Assembly: GCA_945901565.1 (NCBI GenBank)
Contig: CAMDLG010000003.1
Span: 1 to 45,592, forward strand
Origin: Bifidobacterium breve
Lineage (GTDB): Bacteria > Actinomycetota > Thermoleophilia > Solirubrobacterales > Solirubrobacteraceae
DNA length: 45,592 nucleotides
Direction of reading: 5' to 3'
In this document: piece by piece, positions 45,285-45,592 of the stretch
How the letters are laid out: every line of letters begins with the position of its first letter
Position numbering within the stretch: the first letter of the stretch is position 1
Program-made: the position numbers and the translations under genes
Notes under the pieces: generated by a model
The model's database searches: none
The model's input: only the letters and a program-made list of their open reading frames with translations
What the model was told of the DNA's origin: nothing

Positions 45285-45592
45285 GCTGCCAGCGCAATCT
45301 CCTCACGAAGATCGCTCTCGCTGACTAGAGCAGGAGCGTCGACCAGGCGGTAACCGACTCCCCAGACGTTGACCACGTAACGACCACCGTCGGCGCCGAG
45401 TTTGCGTCGAAGCCGGCAAGCGTGCGAGTCGAGCGTGCGAGTCGTACCGACCGTCCTTCGACCCCAGACCGTCCGCAGCAGTTCAGCCTTCGTGAAGACG
45501 CGTGTCGGGTCGGCCGCTAGTACACGAAGCAAAGCGAACTCTTTAGCGCTCAACTCCAAGACCTTGCTGCCGAGCAGCGCCGTCCGTGAAGC
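45281..45592 (-). CDS. OmpR/PhoB-type winged-helix DNA-binding regulator, C-terminal part, truncated at right edge
   Basis: Reading through the edge: ASRTALLGSKVLELSAKEFALLRVLAADPTRVFTKAELLRTVWGRRTVGTTRTLDSHACRLRRKLGADGGRYVVNVWGVGYRLV. ORF-track TTG start at 45559 is internal to the domain. Confidence 0.9.
   Translation of the reverse strand, partial: ASRTALLGSKVLELSAKEFALLRVLAADPTRVFTKAELLRTVWGRRTVGTTRTLDSHACRLRRKLGADGGRYVVNVWGVGYRLVDAPALVSESDLREEIALAA

Noticed and set aside
1-45592. CRISPR arrays, transposons, prophage, tRNA/rRNA genes, defence islands
   Set aside because: No regular repeat-spacer structure, transposase/integrase motifs, tRNA-like segments or defence-protein families recognised on either strand.

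Overview
The window is a gene-dense, high-GC bacterial chromosome segment. Gene order (dcw cluster without ftsA, ftsQ-ftsZ, Tad genes) and protein style suggest an actinobacterium, possibly Thermoleophilia/Solirubrobacterales-like; this is inference only. About 49 protein genes can be supported and most are housekeeping. From left to right: (1) DAK2/FakA-like kinase domain protein (truncated) - rpmB - small membrane protein; (2) riboflavin operon ribD-ribE-ribBA-ribH; (3) a divergent glycan/membrane module: a GT-C-like membrane protein on the minus strand opposite GT2 - SAM methyltransferase - polysaccharide flippase on the plus strand; (4) priA-def-fmt-Zn-ribbon-rpe; (5) a PH-domain membrane protein; (6) an rRNA/aromatic/GTPase operon: rluB-like - aroH - aroF(DAHPS) - tyrA - aroA - cmk - der - metK; (7) rlmN; (8) a very long co-directional minus-strand run from tad genes through mraZ-rsmH-ftsL-like-ftsI-murE-murF-mraY-murD-ftsW-murG-murC-ftsQ-ftsZ to gcvH-trpS-MFS-scpA-scpB; (9) at the right edge, a Tad (Flp-pilus/secretion) gene set tadC-tadB-tadA-cpaB behind a winged-helix regulator that is truncated by the window. 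I saw no tRNA, rRNA, CRISPR array, transposon or recognisable defence island. The most interesting observations are: an mraZ promoter/leader with MraZ-type GTGGGN boxes between -35 and -10 plus an RBS-occluding hairpin; a palindrome-rich ftsQ-ftsZ spacer; a strong excess of the HIP1-like octamer GCGATCGC; a wHTH regulator fully ATGA-coupled to a minimal Tad set; three convergent gene pairs with no intergenic space; and the divergent glycan module. No clearly novel biological system could be demonstrated.
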